This document shows, piece by piece, positions 5,510 through 6,785 of a stretch of DNA of 6,785 bases (the first letter of the stretch is position 1; the number at the start of each line of letters is the position of its first letter). Source of the DNA: RYN-433 sp036558265 (GTDB lineage Bacteria > Planctomycetota > Phycisphaerae > Tepidisphaerales > Tepidisphaeraceae). A program made the translations under genes and the position numbers. The notes under the pieces were generated by a model that was not told where the DNA came from, ran no database searches, and saw nothing but the letters and a program-made list of their open reading frames with translations. The DNA is taken from positions 1 through 6,785 of the forward strand of contig DATBFY010000504.1 of NCBI GenBank assembly GCA_036558265.1, written 5' to 3'.

Positions 5510-6124
5510 TTAAATCCCCGCGGCCTGCTGCTGCATCAGCTTGCGGTGCGTGGCGCCGGCGGAAATCGCCCGGACGAGAACCGCGATGATGATGATGTCG
5601 AGCCAGCCGATCCCGATCCCGCCAAAACCACCCCCGCCGGGCTTTCCGTTGTTCTGGCTCATCTGGCTGACCGAGGTGACGACGTTGATGGTGACGAGGG
5701 TCGCGTAGAGGACCAGGCCGACGATGGCTGCCGGGAGCGGGCTGACCCGGGCCCAGAACCACAATCCCCAGAAGATGACGGCGACGCCGACTTGTGCCCC
5801 GATGAGGATCTGAGCCGCCTGCGGCAGGGCGCCGCGACGTGCGCCAGGAAGGTTCTGGAGCAGGACGAAGAGCAATCCGACGCCAAGCGTCTGCAGGATT
5901 GCCACCGCCAGGAGCGCCCCCGCGGCCTTCTTGGCGGTCTTGCGCAGCTCGTCGCCCTGGAGCTTCTGTCCGGCGGCGGTGGTGGCAAAGTCCTTGGCGC
6001 CGACGACTCGCGGGCCGGAGGGCATTCCCGTGGGCAGGGCCTTGCCGCAGCTCGAGCAGAAGGTGGAGCCCCAGGGATTCTGCGCCCCGCAGTGCGGGCA
6101 GGATTGCATGGTCACTTGCGTCAT
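5510..6124 (-). CDS. Zinc-ribbon protein with four predicted transmembrane segments
   Basis: The product is 204 residues. It opens with a zinc ribbon, C9-P-H-C12 followed by C23-S-S-C26-G, of the DZR/zinc-ribbon type common at the N-terminus of bacterial membrane proteins. After a polar linker (30-66, containing a basic K-T-A-K-K) there are four hydrophobic segments near 67-90, 105-125, 130-152 and 170-190. A Gly-rich loop (K-P-G-G-G-G-F-G-G, 161-169) lies before the last, and the tail is Gln/Ala-rich. I see no catalytic motif and cannot name a family for the membrane part. The ATG at 6124 is chosen because GGGAG ends seven bases upstream. An internal ATG at codon 6 has no such support. It is the first gene of the probable three-gene operon with the CPBP protease. 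The shared ribbon-plus-membrane design of the two neighbours suggests they act together, but this is inferred from position and architecture. Confidence 0.85.
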   Translation of the reverse strand: MTQVTMQSCPHCGAQNPWGSTFCSSCGKALPTGMPSGPRVVGAKDFATTAAGQKLQGDELRKTAKKAAGALLAVAILQTLGVGLLFVLLQNLPGARRGALPQAAQILIGAQVGVAVIFWGLWFWARVSPLPAAIVGLVLYATLVTINVVTSVSQMSQNNGKPGGGGFGGIGIGWLDIIIIAVLVRAISAGATHRKLMQQQAAGI

Positions 6125-6176
6125 CGGGATGCTCCCTTCGTAGACGGGTGTAGGTTCTCGGACCCGACGGCCGGCG

Positions 6177-6182
6177 AATATA
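6177..6182 (-). promoter_or_regulatory. Candidate -10 element for the membrane operon
   Basis: On the minus strand TATATT matches the -10 consensus at five of six bases. It lies in the only A/T-rich spot of the gap, 52 bases upstream of the ATG at 6124. The best upstream partner, TTACCC with an 18-bp spacer, matches the -35 consensus at only three of six bases. The assignment is weak, but the position fits a promoter separating this operon from the DedA gene. Confidence 0.3.
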
Positions 6183-6250
6183 ATCGGTGATTGCGAGAAA
6201 GGGTAACGATTTCGCTGTCGATCGACGGTTACGGACCGCGGGGCGCGCGT

Positions 6251-6267
6251 ACCGATCAGTTATCGGT
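6251..6267. repeat. Inverted repeat ACCGAT-N5-ATCGGT downstream of the DedA gene
   Basis: This is a perfect 6-bp inverted repeat with a 5-base spacer, 48 bp past the DedA stop and upstream of the candidate operon promoter. As RNA it is a short hairpin without a following U-run, so it is a weak terminator. As DNA it has the shape of a small operator for a dimeric regulator. Nothing else in the 190-bp gap (6125-6314) looks coding. Confidence 0.35.
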
Positions 6268-6314
6268 CGGGGGCACACGGTCACTGAAGTGGACCCCGCC
6301 TGCGGAGAGGTCTG

Positions 6315-6785
6315 CTATTCGGGGACGGGTACGTTGGCAGCTCGCTTGGACTCGCGTCGGGCACGAAGGTACTCGAAGACCATCGGCAGCACCGAGATGA
6401 TCACGATCGCCACCGCGACCAGGTCGAAGTGCTTGCGAATGAATTCGATATTGGCGAGCTTATAGCCTGCGGTGATGCAGATGCTCACCCAGAGGACCGC
6501 GCCCAGGACGCTGAACGCCAGGAAGCGCGGGTAGCTCATCTTGCCGATCCCGGCGACGAAGGGGGCGAAGGTGCGGACGATCGGGACGAAGCGGGCAAGG
6601 ATGATCGTCTTGGCGCCGTACTTCTCATAAAACTCGTGGGCGCGGGTCAGGTGCTTCTTGTTGAGCAGGCGCGAGTCCTCGCGGCGGAAGACGGCGGGGC
6701 CGAGGCGGCGGCCGATCCAGTAATTGGTGTTGTCGCCCAGGAACACGGCCGCCAACAAGACCCCGACGGCGACCGGTAAACGCAG
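6315..6785 (-). CDS. DedA family (VTT domain) membrane protein, 5' truncated
   Basis: The frame is open from the window edge to a TAG at 6317-6315, giving 156 visible residues; the N-terminus lies outside. DedA/VTT proteins are inner-membrane proteins implicated in lipid (undecaprenyl-phosphate or phospholipid) translocation and membrane homeostasis. Visible hallmarks, numbered from the first visible codon, are G17-D-N-T-N-Y-W-I-G-R-R-L-G, L-L-N-K-K-H-L (40-46), and A-R65-F-V-P68-I-V-R71-T-F-A-P75 with A-G (78-79) and M-S-Y. The two arginines six apart match the spacing of the pair essential in E. coli YqjA/YghB. Two further hydrophobic spans (about 89-107 and 116-135) and a basic tail follow. 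The essential acidic residues of the family lie in the missing N-terminal part, so activity cannot be judged. A leucine codon at 6758 can be read as a TTG start, but coding continues upstream of it, so it is not the true start. Confidence 0.93.
   Translation of the reverse strand: MRLPVAVGVLLAAVFLGDNTNYWIGRRLGPAVFRREDSRLLNKKHLTRAHEFYEKYGAKTIILARFVPIVRTFAPFVAGIGKMSYPRFLAFSVLGAVLWVSICITAGYKLANIEFIRKHFDLVAVAIVIISVLPMVFEYLRARRESKRAANVPVPE

Noticed and set aside
5546..6190. A 214-codon plus-strand frame opposite the zinc-ribbon gene
   Set aside because: Its Asp/Arg/Glu-rich sequence is the antisense image of a gene with clear membrane spans and zinc-ligand cysteines, and it has no recognisable domain.

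Overview
The window is GC-rich, and nearly all of it is coding. It carries seven complete protein genes on both strands, one further small gene, and two genes cut by the window edges. The mix suggests a Gram-negative-type bacterium using the MEP isoprenoid pathway, plausibly a member of the Planctomycetota. That placement rests on GC content, the sequence character of IspG, a Uma2-family gene, a lipoprotein-type signal peptide, and membrane proteins headed by zinc ribbons. It is an inference and has not been tested phylogenetically. There are no RNA genes, CRISPR repeats or transposase remnants that I can see.

Plus-strand half (1-3999). The window opens with the last 35 codons of an unrecognised gene. 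After a 220-bp gap holding a candidate promoter comes ispG (331-1584), the iron-sulfur enzyme of the penultimate MEP step. A Uma2-family nuclease-fold gene (1615-2283) follows within about 30 bp and has more mixed codon use than its neighbours. Next is a small putative lipoprotein (2305-2679). Its stop codon lies inside the ribosome-binding site of a further small gene (2682-2966), whose product has a W-D-P / Y-D motif. Then comes argC (3025-3999), the arginine-biosynthesis reductase, which lacks a visible Shine-Dalgarno sequence.

Minus-strand half (4034-6785). Reading leftwards, a 5'-truncated DedA-family membrane protein (6785-6315) is followed by a 190-bp gap with a candidate promoter. Then come three closely spaced genes that look like one operon: a zinc-ribbon protein with four predicted membrane spans (6124-5510), a zinc-ribbon CPBP (CAAX/Abi type) membrane protease (5478-4576), and a C-terminally anchored protein (4582-4034) that overlaps the protease by 7 bp. 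This operon converges on argC across a 34-bp gap containing a small hairpin with a UUCG loop.

How the genes work together: ispG and argC are housekeeping metabolic genes with no evident link to their neighbours. The most distinctive unit is the minus-strand membrane cassette. Two consecutive products each carry an N-terminal CxxC...CxxC ribbon ahead of membrane helices, one being a putative intramembrane protease, and the third is a single-pass protein whose translation is probably coupled to the protease. That suggests a functional module at the membrane, but no sequence evidence shows a specific role. I did not find a convincing new defence or mobile system here.
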